Shown piece after piece: positions 34,666 to 43,782 of a stretch of 64,000 bases of DNA (its first letter is position 1; each line of letters starts with the position of its first letter). Location: contig NZ_NBYK01000001.1 in assembly GCF_002197985.1 (NCBI RefSeq), forward strand, positions 536,755 to 600,754, read 5' to 3'. The translations under genes and the position numbers were made by a program. Under the pieces are notes generated by a model. It did not search any database, was not told the DNA's origin, and was given only the letters and a program-made list of their open reading frames with translations. The stretch comes from Halopseudomonas aestusnigri (lineage in GTDB: Bacteria > Pseudomonadota > Gammaproteobacteria > Pseudomonadales > Pseudomonadaceae).

Positions 34666-36792
34666 ATGGCTGTCGATCGCGCGCAACTGATGGGAAATAT
34701 GCGGACCAATCTGGCCGGCTTGCGCCACGGCAGTCTGGGTATCCCGATTCTGCTGCTGGTGATGCTCGGCATGATGATGCTGCCGATCCCGCCATTTCTG
34801 CTCGACGTCCTGTTTACCTTCAATATTGCGTTGTCGCTGGTCGTACTGCTGGTGTGCGCCTACGCGCTGCGACCGCTGGATTTTGCCGTATTCCCGACCA
34901 TCTTGCTGGTCTCGACCTTATTGCGTCTGGCGCTCAACGTGGCCTCGACCCGTGTAGTGCTGCTGTATGGTCACGAGGGTGGGGATGCGGCCGGTAAGGT
35001 GATCCAGGCCTTCGGTGAGGTGGTGATCGGCGGTAACTACGTCGTTGGTCTGGTGGTGTTCGCGATCCTGATGATCATCAACTTCGTGGTTGTCACCAAG
35101 GGCGCAGGCCGAATCTCCGAGGTGAGTGCGCGCTTTACCCTGGATGCCATGCCGGGCAAGCAGATGGCAATCGATGCCGATCTCAACTCCGGTCTGATCG
35201 ATCAGGATCAGGCCAAGGCGCGTCGTCAGGAAGTGGCCCAAGAGGCCGAGTTCTACGGTTCCATGGACGGTGCCAGCAAATTCGTGCGCGGTGACGCCGT
35301 CGCCGGCCTGCTGATTCTGTTCATCAACGTGATTGGTGGTCTGGCTATCGGCATGGCGCAGCACGGGCTGCCATTTGCCGAGGCCGGTCGCATCTATGTG
35401 CTGCTGACCATCGGTGATGGCCTGGTTGCCCAGATCCCGTCGCTGCTGCTTTCGACTGCTGCTGCGATCATGGTGACCCGGGTTTCCTCCTCGGAAGACA
35501 TGGGGGCTCAGGTCCAGCGTCAAATGTTTGCCTCACCCAAGGCGCTGGCGGTGGCTGCGGCCATCCTGATCGTCATGGGGCTTATCCCTGGGATGCCGCA
35601 CTTCTCCTTCCTCAGCCTCGGCGCGATTGCGGCGGCGGGTGCCTACCTCATCGCCAAGCGTCAGCAGGCCAAGGAGGAGGAAAAGGTGCAAGAGGAGCGT
35701 CAGCAGGCCCAGCTGCCGGCCGTTCAGGCGCCGGAGGCCCGTGAGCTTGGCTGGGATGATGTGACCCCGGTTGACATGGTCGGGCTTGAAGTCGGTTATC
35801 GGCTCATCCCGCTGGTTGATCGTAATCAGGGTGGGCAACTGCTGGCGCGGATCAAGGGCGTTCGCAAGAAACTTTCGCAGGATCTGGGCTTTCTGATGCC
35901 TTCGGTACATATCCGCGACAACCTTGATCTGGCGCCCAATGCCTACCGCCTGACGCTGATGGGCGTGGGTGTGGCCGAGGCCGAGATCTACCCCGACCGT
36001 GAGCTGGCGATCAACCCGGGTCAGGTTTTTGGCGAGATCAAGGGTGTGCCCGGCAAGGATCCGGCGTTTGGTCTGGACGCAGTCTGGATTGAGCCTAACC
36101 AGAAGGATCAGGCGCAGTCACTCGGCTACACCGTGGTTGACGCCAGCACCGTGGTTGCCACCCATATCAACCAGATTCTCTACAAGCACGCCCACGAGCT
36201 GATTGGCCACGAGGAGGTGCAGCAGCTCATGCAGGTGCTGGCCAAGGCCTCGCCGAAGCTGGCCGAGGAGCTGGTGCCGGGGCTGATCTCCCTGTCCAAC
36301 CTGCTCAAGGTGCTGCAGGGGCTGCTGCAGGAACAGGTGCCGGTTCGTGACATCCGGACCATTGCCGAGGCCATCGCCAACAACTCGAACAAGAGTCAAG
36401 ATACCGGCGCGCTGATCGGCGCGGTGCGTGTCGCGTTGTCACGCTCAATCGTGCAAAGCATTGTGGGGCTTGACTCTCAGCTGCCTGTGATCACGCTGGA
36501 GCCAAGGTTGGAACAGATGTTGCTACAGAGTATGCAGAAGGCCGGTCAGGGCGCCGACGACGGTATGTTGCTGGAGCCTGGCATGGCCGAGAAGTTGCAG
36601 CGCTCACTGTCTGATGCCGTACAACGGCAGGAAGTGCAGGGCAAGCCGGCAGTGCTGCTGGTGGCGGGGCCGATCCGAATGATGATGGCCAAGTTTGTAC
36701 GCTACGCAGCCCCGGGCGCCCATGTACTGTCCTATCAGGAAATTCCGGACAGCAAGCAGGTCACCATCATTGCGACGGTTGGCCAGAACTGA
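34666..36792 (+). CDS. flhA: Flagellar export gate protein FlhA
   Basis: Membrane core of the flagellar type III export apparatus, 708 residues. The N-terminal half has eight predicted TM helices starting near residue 25 (PILLLVMLGMMMLPIPPFLLD). The FHIPEP region shows RFTLDAMPGKQMAIDADLNSG with its conserved lysine and arginine. A linker is followed by the C-terminal cytosolic ring domain (about 350-708). A sigma-54 promoter precedes it and flhF follows after 68 bp. flhB is not immediately upstream. Confidence 0.97.
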   Translation: MAVDRAQLMGNMRTNLAGLRHGSLGIPILLLVMLGMMMLPIPPFLLDVLFTFNIALSLVVLLVCAYALRPLDFAVFPTILLVSTLLRLALNVASTRVVLLYGHEGGDAAGKVIQAFGEVVIGGNYVVGLVVFAILMIINFVVVTKGAGRISEVSARFTLDAMPGKQMAIDADLNSGLIDQDQAKARRQEVAQEAEFYGSMDGASKFVRGDAVAGLLILFINVIGGLAIGMAQHGLPFAEAGRIYVLLTIGDGLVAQIPSLLLSTAAAIMVTRVSSSEDMGAQVQRQMFASPKALAVAAAILIVMGLIPGMPHFSFLSLGAIAAAGAYLIAKRQQAKEEEKVQEERQQAQLPAVQAPEARELGWDDVTPVDMVGLEVGYRLIPLVDRNQGGQLLARIKGVRKKLSQDLGFLMPSVHIRDNLDLAPNAYRLTLMGVGVAEAEIYPDRELAINPGQVFGEIKGVPGKDPAFGLDAVWIEPNQKDQAQSLGYTVVDASTVVATHINQILYKHAHELIGHEEVQQLMQVLAKASPKLAEELVPGLISLSNLLKVLQGLLQEQVPVRDIRTIAEAIANNSNKSQDTGALIGAVRVALSRSIVQSIVGLDSQLPVITLEPRLEQMLLQSMQKAGQGADDGMLLEPGMAEKLQRSLSDAVQRQEVQGKPAVLLVAGPIRMMMAKFVRYAAPGAHVLSYQEIPDSKQVTIIATVGQN

Positions 36793-36860
36793 ACTGCAGC
36801 ACTCTGAATGAATGACAGCAACCGCCAGCGGGCGGTGCCAGAAAAGCGACGAGGTCAGCC

Positions 36861-38228
36861 ATGAAAGTCAAACGTTTCTTTGCCGCAGACATGCGCCAGG
36901 CGATGAAGCTGGTTCGCGATGAGCTGGGCGCTGATGCGTCGATCATCGCCAATCGCCGGGTGGCCGGTGGCGTTGAACTGACCGCTGCGCTGGACTACGA
37001 GGCGCCCCGTCTGACGGCACCGACACCGGGTCTGGATGCTGAATTGAAAAAGACCCAGGAGCGCATCGTTGCCGCGCGCGCCGAGCTGGAGGTGGGCGAG
37101 ATGGCCTCCCACGACCAGCCTCTGGTCAACCGCCAGCTGTTTGGTGACAGCATGCGCCACGCGGCTCGCCAGGGGTCTGTGGAGGCCCGTGATCTGCTGG
37201 ATCGGCTGATCCAGGAGCCGGTTGAGCCGGCGGCACCGGCTGCAGCCAGCCGGCCTGCTGCGGAGCGCTCGCCGGCGGCAGCGGCCGTTGAAGATGCCAG
37301 CCTCAGCGCCATGCGCGCCGAACTGGCCGGGCTGCGGGAAATGCTGGAGTCACAGCTGGGGGGGCTGGCATGGGGGCAGCTCAATCAGCACAAGCCGAAA
37401 CAGGCCGGTCTCTGGCGCCGTCTGACCCAGATGGGCTTGCCGGCCGAAGTCAGTCAGGATCTGCTGCGTCAGGTTTCTGACGTGAGTGATCCGCGTCAGG
37501 CCTGGCGCATGCTGCTGGCCTATCTGGCGCATCGTGTGCCTGTGCTGCGCGAAGAGCCGCTCGATGCCGGCGGCGTGATCGCGCTGGTCGGCCCCACCGG
37601 TGCCGGCAAAACGACGACGCTGGGCAAGCTCGCTGCGCGTTACGTGCTCAAGCACGGCAGTCAGCACGTTGCTCTGGTCACCATGGATACCTATCGTATC
37701 GGCGCGCACGAACAATTGCGCACCCTGGGCCGCATTCTCAATGTGCCGGTCAAGGTGGTAGATGAACAGCAGGATATCAATGACGTGCTGGCCGATTTTG
37801 CCGGCAAGCGCCTGGTTCTGATTGATACCGCCGGCCTGCAGGCCAACGATCCCTACCTGCGCGGCCAGCTCGACACCCTGGCCAGCCAGGGGCGTCGGGT
37901 TCGCAATCTGCTGGTGTTGCCGGCGACCAGTCAGCACCGAGTCATGAAAGCGGCCTACCATACTTACAAGGCGTGCGGTCTGTCGGGCTGCATTCTGACT
38001 AAAGTGGACGAGGCCGCAACGCTCGGTGAGTCGCTGGGGCTGGCGATGGAGCAGGGTTTGCCGGTAGCCTATCTGGCAGATGGCCAGCGCATTCCCGACG
38101 ATATCAGTCGTGCCGTTGGGCATCAGCTGGTGAGTCGTGCAGTTAGTATGGCGGGTAATGATGCGCCGGCAGATCAGACCATGGCCGACGTATTTGCCGG
38201 TATGATGAACAGCCAGCGGGCCAGTTAA
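36861..38228 (+). CDS. flhF: Flagellar placement GTPase FlhF
   Basis: SRP-family GTPase that sets polar position of the flagellum. 455 residues: a basic N-domain (MKVKRFFAADMRQAMKLV), an Ala/Pro-rich linker, then the NG GTPase with G1 GPTGAGKT at residues 244-251, TMDTYRIGAHEQL, DTAGL and TKVDEA. GAGG lies upstream of the ATG. It is next to fleN, its functional partner in flagellar number and site control. Confidence 0.96.
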   Translation: MKVKRFFAADMRQAMKLVRDELGADASIIANRRVAGGVELTAALDYEAPRLTAPTPGLDAELKKTQERIVAARAELEVGEMASHDQPLVNRQLFGDSMRHAARQGSVEARDLLDRLIQEPVEPAAPAAASRPAAERSPAAAAVEDASLSAMRAELAGLREMLESQLGGLAWGQLNQHKPKQAGLWRRLTQMGLPAEVSQDLLRQVSDVSDPRQAWRMLLAYLAHRVPVLREEPLDAGGVIALVGPTGAGKTTTLGKLAARYVLKHGSQHVALVTMDTYRIGAHEQLRTLGRILNVPVKVVDEQQDINDVLADFAGKRLVLIDTAGLQANDPYLRGQLDTLASQGRRVRNLLVLPATSQHRVMKAAYHTYKACGLSGCILTKVDEAATLGESLGLAMEQGLPVAYLADGQRIPDDISRAVGHQLVSRAVSMAGNDAPADQTMADVFAGMMNSQRAS

Positions 38229-38260
38229 GCAATTTCACAGGATTAAGGTAATCAGCGCAG

Positions 38261-39088
38261 ATGGGCAGCAAACATCCGGTTCAGGTAATCGCGGTCACCG
38301 GGGGCAAGGGTGGCATCGGCAAGACCAACGTGTCGGTGAATCTCAGCCTTGCTCTGGCGGAGATGGGACGGCGCGTTGTGCTGCTTGACGCTGACCTTGG
38401 TCTCGCCAACGTTGACGTGCTGCTGGGGCTCAAGCCAAAGGCAACGCTGGCCGACGTGCTGGAGGGCAAGTGCGATCTGCGTGACGTTCTGGTCACCGGC
38501 CCCGGCGGTGTTCGTATTGTGCCGGCCGCCTCAGGGGCCGCCAATATGGTGAGTCTCAACCATCAGCAGCATGCCGGCCTGATTCAGGCGTTCAGCGAGA
38601 TCGGTGACAATATCGACGTGCTGATCGTCGATACGGCGGCCGGCATTGGTGATTCGGTAGTCAGCTTCGTGCGGGCGGCGCAGGAGGTGCTCGTCGTGGT
38701 ATGTGACGAGCCAACGTCGATTACCGATGCCTACGCCCTGATCAAGCTGCTTAACCGTGATTACGGGATGACCCGATTCCGTGTGCTGGCGAATATGGTC
38801 GGCACGCCGCAGGAAGGCCGCATGGTGTTTGCTAAGCTCGCCAAGGTGACGGATCGATTTCTTGATGTTGCACTTCAGTATGTCGGAGCTGTTCCGTTTG
38901 ATGAGGCGGTGCGCAAGTCAGTGCAAAAGCAGCGCGCGGTGTTTGAAGCTTTTCCGCGCAGCAAGGCCTCGCTGGCAATTCGCGCCATTGCACAGAAAGT
39001 TGATGCCTGGCCGCTGCCGGCCAACCCGCGAGGACACCTGGAGTTCTTCGTCGAACGTCTGGTGCAACCGACAGGGTCTGGCCTATGA
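38261..39088 (+). CDS. fleN: Flagellar number regulator FleN (FlhG)
   Basis: MinD/ParA-type ATPase that restrains FleQ and keeps flagella to one or few. 275 residues with the deviant Walker A GGKGGIGKT (Lys16 and Lys21), LLDADLGLANVDVLLG (switch I/II), and the IVDTAAGIGDSV motif, as in P. aeruginosa FleN. The C-terminal NPRGHLEFFVERLV segment is also conserved. Its stop overlaps the fliA ATG (ATGA). Confidence 0.96.
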   Translation: MGSKHPVQVIAVTGGKGGIGKTNVSVNLSLALAEMGRRVVLLDADLGLANVDVLLGLKPKATLADVLEGKCDLRDVLVTGPGGVRIVPAASGAANMVSLNHQQHAGLIQAFSEIGDNIDVLIVDTAAGIGDSVVSFVRAAQEVLVVVCDEPTSITDAYALIKLLNRDYGMTRFRVLANMVGTPQEGRMVFAKLAKVTDRFLDVALQYVGAVPFDEAVRKSVQKQRAVFEAFPRSKASLAIRAIAQKVDAWPLPANPRGHLEFFVERLVQPTGSGL

Positions 39089-39822
39089 CAGCACAGGCTG
39101 GCGGATTGAGCATGTATACACGAGCACAGAGTTCTCGCGGTGAGCAGGATCGACTCGTCGAGCAGTATGCGCCGCTGGTAAAGCGAATTGCCTACCACCT
39201 GCTGGGTCGGCTGCCGTCCAGTGTGCAGGTGGAGGATCTAATGCAAGCCGGTATGATCGGGCTGCTGGAAGCCTCCCGCAAATTCGACTTCGGCAAGGGC
39301 GCCAGTTTCGAAACCTATGCCGGCATCCGCATTCGCGGTGCGATGCTGGACGAGGTGCGCAAGGGCGACTGGGCGCCACGCTCGGTACACCGCAATACGC
39401 GGATGGTCAGTGATGCGATGCGTGCGGTCGAGGCACGGCTCGGGCGTGACGCCAAGGATCACGAAGTTGCCGCCGAGCTGGAGATGAGCCTGGAAGAGTA
39501 CTATACGATCCTCAGCGATACCGCCGGCAGCAAGTTGTTCAGCTTTGATGACCTGCTTGAGTCGGGTGCGCCGGCAGATGTGCAGGGCGGCGAGGAGCCG
39601 GCGTCCGGGCTGCAGGATGAGCGTTTCAGAGCGGCTTTGATCGAGGCAATCGACATGTTGCCCGAGCGCGAGCGACTGCTGCTGTCGCTTTATTACGATG
39701 AGGAGCTTAACCTCAAGGAGATCGGCGCTGTGCTGGGTGTCAGTGAATCCAGGGTCAGTCAGCTGCACAGTCAATGTGCTGCCCGGTTGCGCTCGAAGCT
39801 GATGAACTGGCGAAATGATTGA
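39085..39822 (+). CDS. fliA: Flagellar sigma factor FliA (sigma-28)
   Basis: 245-residue sigma factor directing late flagellar and chemotaxis genes. Region 2 contains HAPL-like YAPLVKRIAYHLLGRLP and DLMQAGMIGLLEA; region 3 has GDWAPRSVHRN; region 4 has LYYDEELNLKEIGAVLGVSESRVSQLHSQ. It overlaps fleN by 4 nt. An internal ATG at 39112 is possible, but the longer start matches the Pseudomonas FliA N-terminus. Confidence 0.96.
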   Translation: MTAQAGGLSMYTRAQSSRGEQDRLVEQYAPLVKRIAYHLLGRLPSSVQVEDLMQAGMIGLLEASRKFDFGKGASFETYAGIRIRGAMLDEVRKGDWAPRSVHRNTRMVSDAMRAVEARLGRDAKDHEVAAELEMSLEEYYTILSDTAGSKLFSFDDLLESGAPADVQGGEEPASGLQDERFRAALIEAIDMLPERERLLLSLYYDEELNLKEIGAVLGVSESRVSQLHSQCAARLRSKLMNWRND

Positions 39823-39991
39823 TTTTGTCGTCAACATCCGGACAATGCTCGGATTGCTCGACAGGTAGTGGCTTCGGGCCGGACGTCCAGGTGGCGTTTT
39901 CGAGGGTGCATCCGATCAGCCTGCTGGCTTCCAGCTGATTGATCAGAGCTTCTTTTACGGCTTGATTGGTTATTTGCGATGGGTTTTTGGG

Positions 39992-40005
39992 GTGCAGGCC
40001 TGCAC
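39992..40005. repeat. 14-bp palindrome upstream of cheY
   Basis: GTGCAGGCCTGCAC is a perfect palindrome inside the 209-bp fliA-cheY gap, about 27 bp before the cheY start. It could be an operator or a small hairpin near the ribosome site. I found no matching copy elsewhere by eye. Confidence 0.4.
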
Positions 40006-40031
40006 ATTCCCTGGTTTGTACGGAGGTCGAC

Positions 40032-40421
40032 TTGGACAAGAATATGAAAATTCTCATCGTTGATGATTTTTCGACGATGAGGCGCATCATCAAGAACCTG
40101 TTGCGCGACCTTGGGTTTACCAACACAGCCGAAGCCGATGACGGCAACACCGCCCTGCCGATGCTGCAGAGTGGCAGTTTCGATTTTCTGGTGACGGACT
40201 GGAACATGCCCGGCATGAGCGGCATTGACCTGTTACGCGCTGTGCGGGCCGACGAGCGGCTCAAGCACCTGCCGGTGCTGATGGTAACGGCCGAGGCCAA
40301 GCGAGATCAGATCATTGAAGCCGCGCAGGCGGGCGTCAATGGCTATGTGGTCAAGCCGTTTACGGCTCAGGCCTTGAAAGAAAAGATCGAAAAAATCTTT
40401 GAGCGAGTTCAGGCTAAATAA
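40032..40421 (+). CDS. cheY: Chemotaxis response regulator CheY
   Basis: Single receiver domain that binds the flagellar motor when phosphorylated. The phosphoacceptor is Asp56 in [10 protein letters not shown], with the acidic pair in [10 protein letters not shown], the switch Thr/Ala in LMVTAEAK and Lys in VVKPF. The start is judged to be TTG at 40032, because GGAGG sits 5 nt upstream, giving 129 residues; ATG at 40044 would give 125 residues starting M-K-I-L-I-V. It is the first gene of the chemotaxis set cheYZAB. Confidence 0.95.
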   Translation: MDKNMKILIVDDFSTMRRIIKNLLRDLGFTNTAEADDGNTALPMLQSGSFDFLVTDWNMPGMSGIDLLRAVRADERLKHLPVLMVTAEAKRDQIIEAAQAGVNGYVVKPFTAQALKEKIEKIFERVQAK

Positions 40422-40442
40422 TAATCAACCGGGGTACAGGTT

Positions 40443-41237
40443 ATGGCTTTGAGTAAGGATCCCGGCCAGGCGACCGCTCAGGAATTCGAGCATTCGCTGA
40501 AGGACAATGCGCACCAGCTGGTTGGTCACCTTGAGAGCGGCAACTTCGGTGAAGCGTTGCTGGTCATTCATGCCATCAATCAGGCACGCGACCGTGGTCT
40601 TTATCACGAAGTGGGGCAGCTGACCCGCGCGTTGCACAATGCCATCGTCAATTTTCAGATCGACACGACCCACGCGCTGGGTGGTGACAACGATACGTCC
40701 AAGATATCCGATGCCTCTGACCGGCTGGACTATGTGGTTCAGCTGACCGACAAGGCGGCCAACCGGACCATGGATCTGGTCGAGGCCAGCGTGCCCAAGG
40801 TCGCTGATCTGGGGCAGCAGGCGAATGCCCTCAAGGCAGACTGGCAGCGGCTGCAGCGCCGGGAGATGGCAGCGGACGAATTTCGCGACCTCTACCGCCG
40901 GGTAGGCGAGTTCCTTGAGCAGACTGAATCGACCAGCAAGGATCTGTCCACCAATCTGAACGATATTTTGCTGGCTCAGGACTATCAGGACCTGACCGGC
41001 CAGGTGATCAAGCGCGTGACCACGCTTGTGCATGATGTCGAAGAGAGCCTGGTCAACCTGGTCCGAATGGCGGGACAGGTCGACCGCATTACCGGCATCA
41101 ATCATGGTGAATCTCCCGAGGACGGAAAAAAATCGTCCTCCAGGGGTGAAGGTCCGCAAATTCATGCCGATAAAAGGGAAGACGTTGTTTCCGGTCAGGA
41201 TGAGGTTGATGACCTCCTTTCCAGCCTGGGATTCTGA
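40443..41237 (+). CDS. cheZ: CheY-P phosphatase CheZ
   Basis: 264-residue helical phosphatase that shortens the CheY-P signal. The long hairpin helices and the catalytic segment around ILLAQDYQDLTGQVI are present (the catalytic Gln lies in DYQDLTGQ, with the Asp before). The C-terminus ends in VDDLLSSLGF, the CheY-docking helix. It is 21 nt downstream of cheY. Confidence 0.95.
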   Translation: MALSKDPGQATAQEFEHSLKDNAHQLVGHLESGNFGEALLVIHAINQARDRGLYHEVGQLTRALHNAIVNFQIDTTHALGGDNDTSKISDASDRLDYVVQLTDKAANRTMDLVEASVPKVADLGQQANALKADWQRLQRREMAADEFRDLYRRVGEFLEQTESTSKDLSTNLNDILLAQDYQDLTGQVIKRVTTLVHDVEESLVNLVRMAGQVDRITGINHGESPEDGKKSSSRGEGPQIHADKREDVVSGQDEVDDLLSSLGF

Positions 41238-41392
41238 TGTCAGCTGTAACTGCCGCACGCTGAGCGCGCGGCCGGTCTGACTGCTCAAGGTCGCTGCCTG
41301 GCAGCAACGTTGAGTGACTGCGCAGCGCCGAGATGGAAATTCAAGGCGGCATTGCGTGGCCTTCCGATAACACGCCCGAGGGGAGTGGGTGC

Positions 41393-43657
41393 ATGAGTTT
41401 CGATGCGGATGAAGAGATTCTCCAGGACTTTCTGGTCGAGGCCGGCGAGATTCTCGAGCAGTTGTCCGAACAGTTGGTCGAGCTGGAAAACCGGCCCGAC
41501 GACATGGATCTGCTTAACGCTATCTTCCGCGGCTTTCACACCGTAAAGGGCGGGGCCGGCTTTCTCCAGCTGGATGCCCTTGTTGCCTGCTGCCATATCG
41601 CCGAGAACGTATTCGATATTCTGCGCAAGGGCGAACGTACCGTCACGCCCGAGTTGATGGATGTCGTTCTTCAGGCGCTGGACACGGTTAATGGCATGTT
41701 TGCCCAGGTGCGAGAGAGCGAGGAGCCGACTCCTGCTGCGCCTGCTCTGCTGGATGCGTTGGCCGCCCTGGCTCAGCCCGCCTCGGCGGATGAGGTGACA
41801 AGCGAGCCGCCTGCTGTAGAAGAGCCCGAGCCTGAGCCGGAGCCCGAGGCAGGTCCGACTGACGCTGCGGCATCTGCCGCTGCCGAGGGTGACATCACCG
41901 ACGATGAATTCGAGCAGTTGCTTGACGCCCTGCACGGTGATGGCAGTGCGGCTGCCGCAGCCTCTGTTGCTGCTGCGCAGGCAACGTCCGCCGCTGGCGC
42001 GGATGAGATCTCCGATGATGAGTTTGAGGCCCTGCTGGATGAACTACATGGCCCGGGCAAGGCGCCGGCAACTGCGGCAGGCAAGCCGGCATCCGCTGAA
42101 TCGTCCAGGCCGGCGTCTGACGGTGACGACATTACCGACGATGAATTTGAGGCGCTGCTTGATCAGTTGCACGGCAAGGGTGCCGCCCCCGGTGTCAAGG
42201 AAGCACCTGCTGCTGCACCGGAGACGTCGGCTGTCGACAGTTCCGATGACCATATCACTGACGACGAATTCGAAGCGCTGCTTGATCAGCTCCACGGCAA
42301 GGGTGCTGCCCCCGGTATTGCTGACGCCAAGGCCGACCAGTCCGAGACTGCCAAACCTGCTGCACAACCTGCTGCCAGCAAGCCGGTAACGCCCGCTGCG
42401 CCCAAGGCTGCAGCGAAGCCGGCGGCCAAGGCCGCAGCACCCGCACCGGCACCGGCCAAGTCGGCTGCACCCGCCGAGGCGCCGGCTGCCGACACCACGG
42501 TGCGTGTCGATACCGCTCGGTTGGATGAAATCATGAACATGGTCGGTGAACTGGTGCTGGTGCGGAACCGCCTGGTGCGTCTGGGTCTGGCCAGTGGTGA
42601 TGAAGAGCTGGGCAAGGCCGTTGGCAACCTGGATGTGGTCACGGCCGACCTGCAGATGTCGGTCATGAAAACGCGCATGCAGCCGATCAAGAAGGTCTTC
42701 GGCCGGTTCCCCCGGGTTGTTCGCGATTTGGCGCGCAACCTCAAGAAGGAAATCAATCTTGAGCTGATTGGTGAAGAGACCGATCTGGACAAAAATCTGG
42801 TTGAGGCGCTGGCCGATCCGCTGGTGCACCTGGTGCGCAACTCGGTAGACCACGGTATCGAATTGCCGGACGAGCGTGAAGCCGCTGGCAAGCCGCGGAC
42901 GGGCAAGGTGGTGCTGGCTGCGCAGCAGGAAGGTGATCATATTCTGCTGACCATCGTCGACGATGGTCGTGGCATGGACCCTGAAATCCTGCGGGCCAAA
43001 GCGGTCGAGAAAGGCATGATGGACAAGGACGCAGCGGACCGTCTCAGCGACGCCGAATGCTTCAATCTGATCCTCGCGCCGGGTTTCTCGACCAAAACGG
43101 AAATCTCCGACGTCTCCGGCCGTGGTGTCGGCATGGACGTGGTCAAGACCAAGATTTCCCAGCTCAACGGCACGATCAGCATCGAGTCGACCAAAGGGCA
43201 GGGCTCGCGGATCGCAATCAAGGTGCCTCTGACCCTGGCCATCATGCCGACCCTGATGGTCATGCTGGCCGACCAGGCGTTCGCGCTGCCGCTGGTCAGC
43301 GTCAACGAGATCTACAGCCTCGACCTGTCCCGCACCAACGTGGTGGACGGTCAGGAGGTGATCATCGTGCGCGAGAAGGCCTTGCCGCTGTTCTATCTCA
43401 AGCACTGGCTGATGCCAGGAGTGGAAGATACCAGCGATCATTCGGCGGCAAGTGTGGTGATCGTGTCGGTGGGTACCCAGCGGGTCGGCTTTGTGGTCGA
43501 TCAGCTGGTTGGTCAGGAAGAGGTTGTCATCAAGCCGCTCGGGCGTATGCTGCAAGGTACCGCCGGAATGGCCGGGGCAACCATTACCGGCGACGGTCGT
43601 ATTGCCCTGATTCTGGATATTCCGAGCCTGCTCAAGCGTTATGCGCGACGCATGTGA
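41393..43657 (+). CDS. cheA: Chemotaxis histidine kinase CheA with repeat linker
   Basis: 754 residues from ATG at 41393 (GGGAG upstream). P1 Hpt domain with phospho-accepting His49 (FHTVKGGAGF). A long Ala/Pro/acidic linker (about 125-370) holds four spaced copies of DDEFE-x-LLD-x-LHG. P3 dimerisation follows (LDEIMNMVGELVLVRNRL region), then the P4 ATPase (HLVRNSVDHGIE, DDGRGMDPE, GRGVGMDVVK) and a P5 CheW-like domain at the C-terminus. No P2 CheY-binding domain is recognisable between P1 and P3. The repeats may dock ParP/ParC. Operon position between cheZ and cheB. Confidence 0.96.
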   Translation: MSFDADEEILQDFLVEAGEILEQLSEQLVELENRPDDMDLLNAIFRGFHTVKGGAGFLQLDALVACCHIAENVFDILRKGERTVTPELMDVVLQALDTVNGMFAQVRESEEPTPAAPALLDALAALAQPASADEVTSEPPAVEEPEPEPEPEAGPTDAAASAAAEGDITDDEFEQLLDALHGDGSAAAAASVAAAQATSAAGADEISDDEFEALLDELHGPGKAPATAAGKPASAESSRPASDGDDITDDEFEALLDQLHGKGAAPGVKEAPAAAPETSAVDSSDDHITDDEFEALLDQLHGKGAAPGIADAKADQSETAKPAAQPAASKPVTPAAPKAAAKPAAKAAAPAPAPAKSAAPAEAPAADTTVRVDTARLDEIMNMVGELVLVRNRLVRLGLASGDEELGKAVGNLDVVTADLQMSVMKTRMQPIKKVFGRFPRVVRDLARNLKKEINLELIGEETDLDKNLVEALADPLVHLVRNSVDHGIELPDEREAAGKPRTGKVVLAAQQEGDHILLTIVDDGRGMDPEILRAKAVEKGMMDKDAADRLSDAECFNLILAPGFSTKTEISDVSGRGVGMDVVKTKISQLNGTISIESTKGQGSRIAIKVPLTLAIMPTLMVMLADQAFALPLVSVNEIYSLDLSRTNVVDGQEVIIVREKALPLFYLKHWLMPGVEDTSDHSAASVVIVSVGTQRVGFVVDQLVGQEEVVIKPLGRMLQGTAGMAGATITGDGRIALILDIPSLLKRYARRM
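41891..42306 (+). repeat. Four DDEFE-x-LLD-x-LHG repeats in the CheA linker
   Basis: Copies begin at CheA residues 170, 208, 249 and 290 (nucleotides 41900, 42014, 42137 and 42260), 38-41 residues apart. Copies 3 and 4 are identical through DDEFEALLDQLHGKGAAP. The motif is a short acidic amphipathic helix, separated by Ala/Pro-rich disordered spacers. Confidence 0.9.
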
Positions 43658-43782
43658 TAGCCTGCTTCGGGACGCGTCGAGCGCCCCTAAAAGGCTTAAG
43701 CAAGTGTTGTCTGCGGGAAGCTGCAAGCCCGCCAAAACAGTTATGAATCAGTTCATGTGCAGGACGCAGGTCAGGAGAGGGT

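Noticed and set aside
39823-40031. FliA promoter for cheY
   Set aside because: The best candidate (TCCGATCA near 39910) has no matching -35 element at the right distance.
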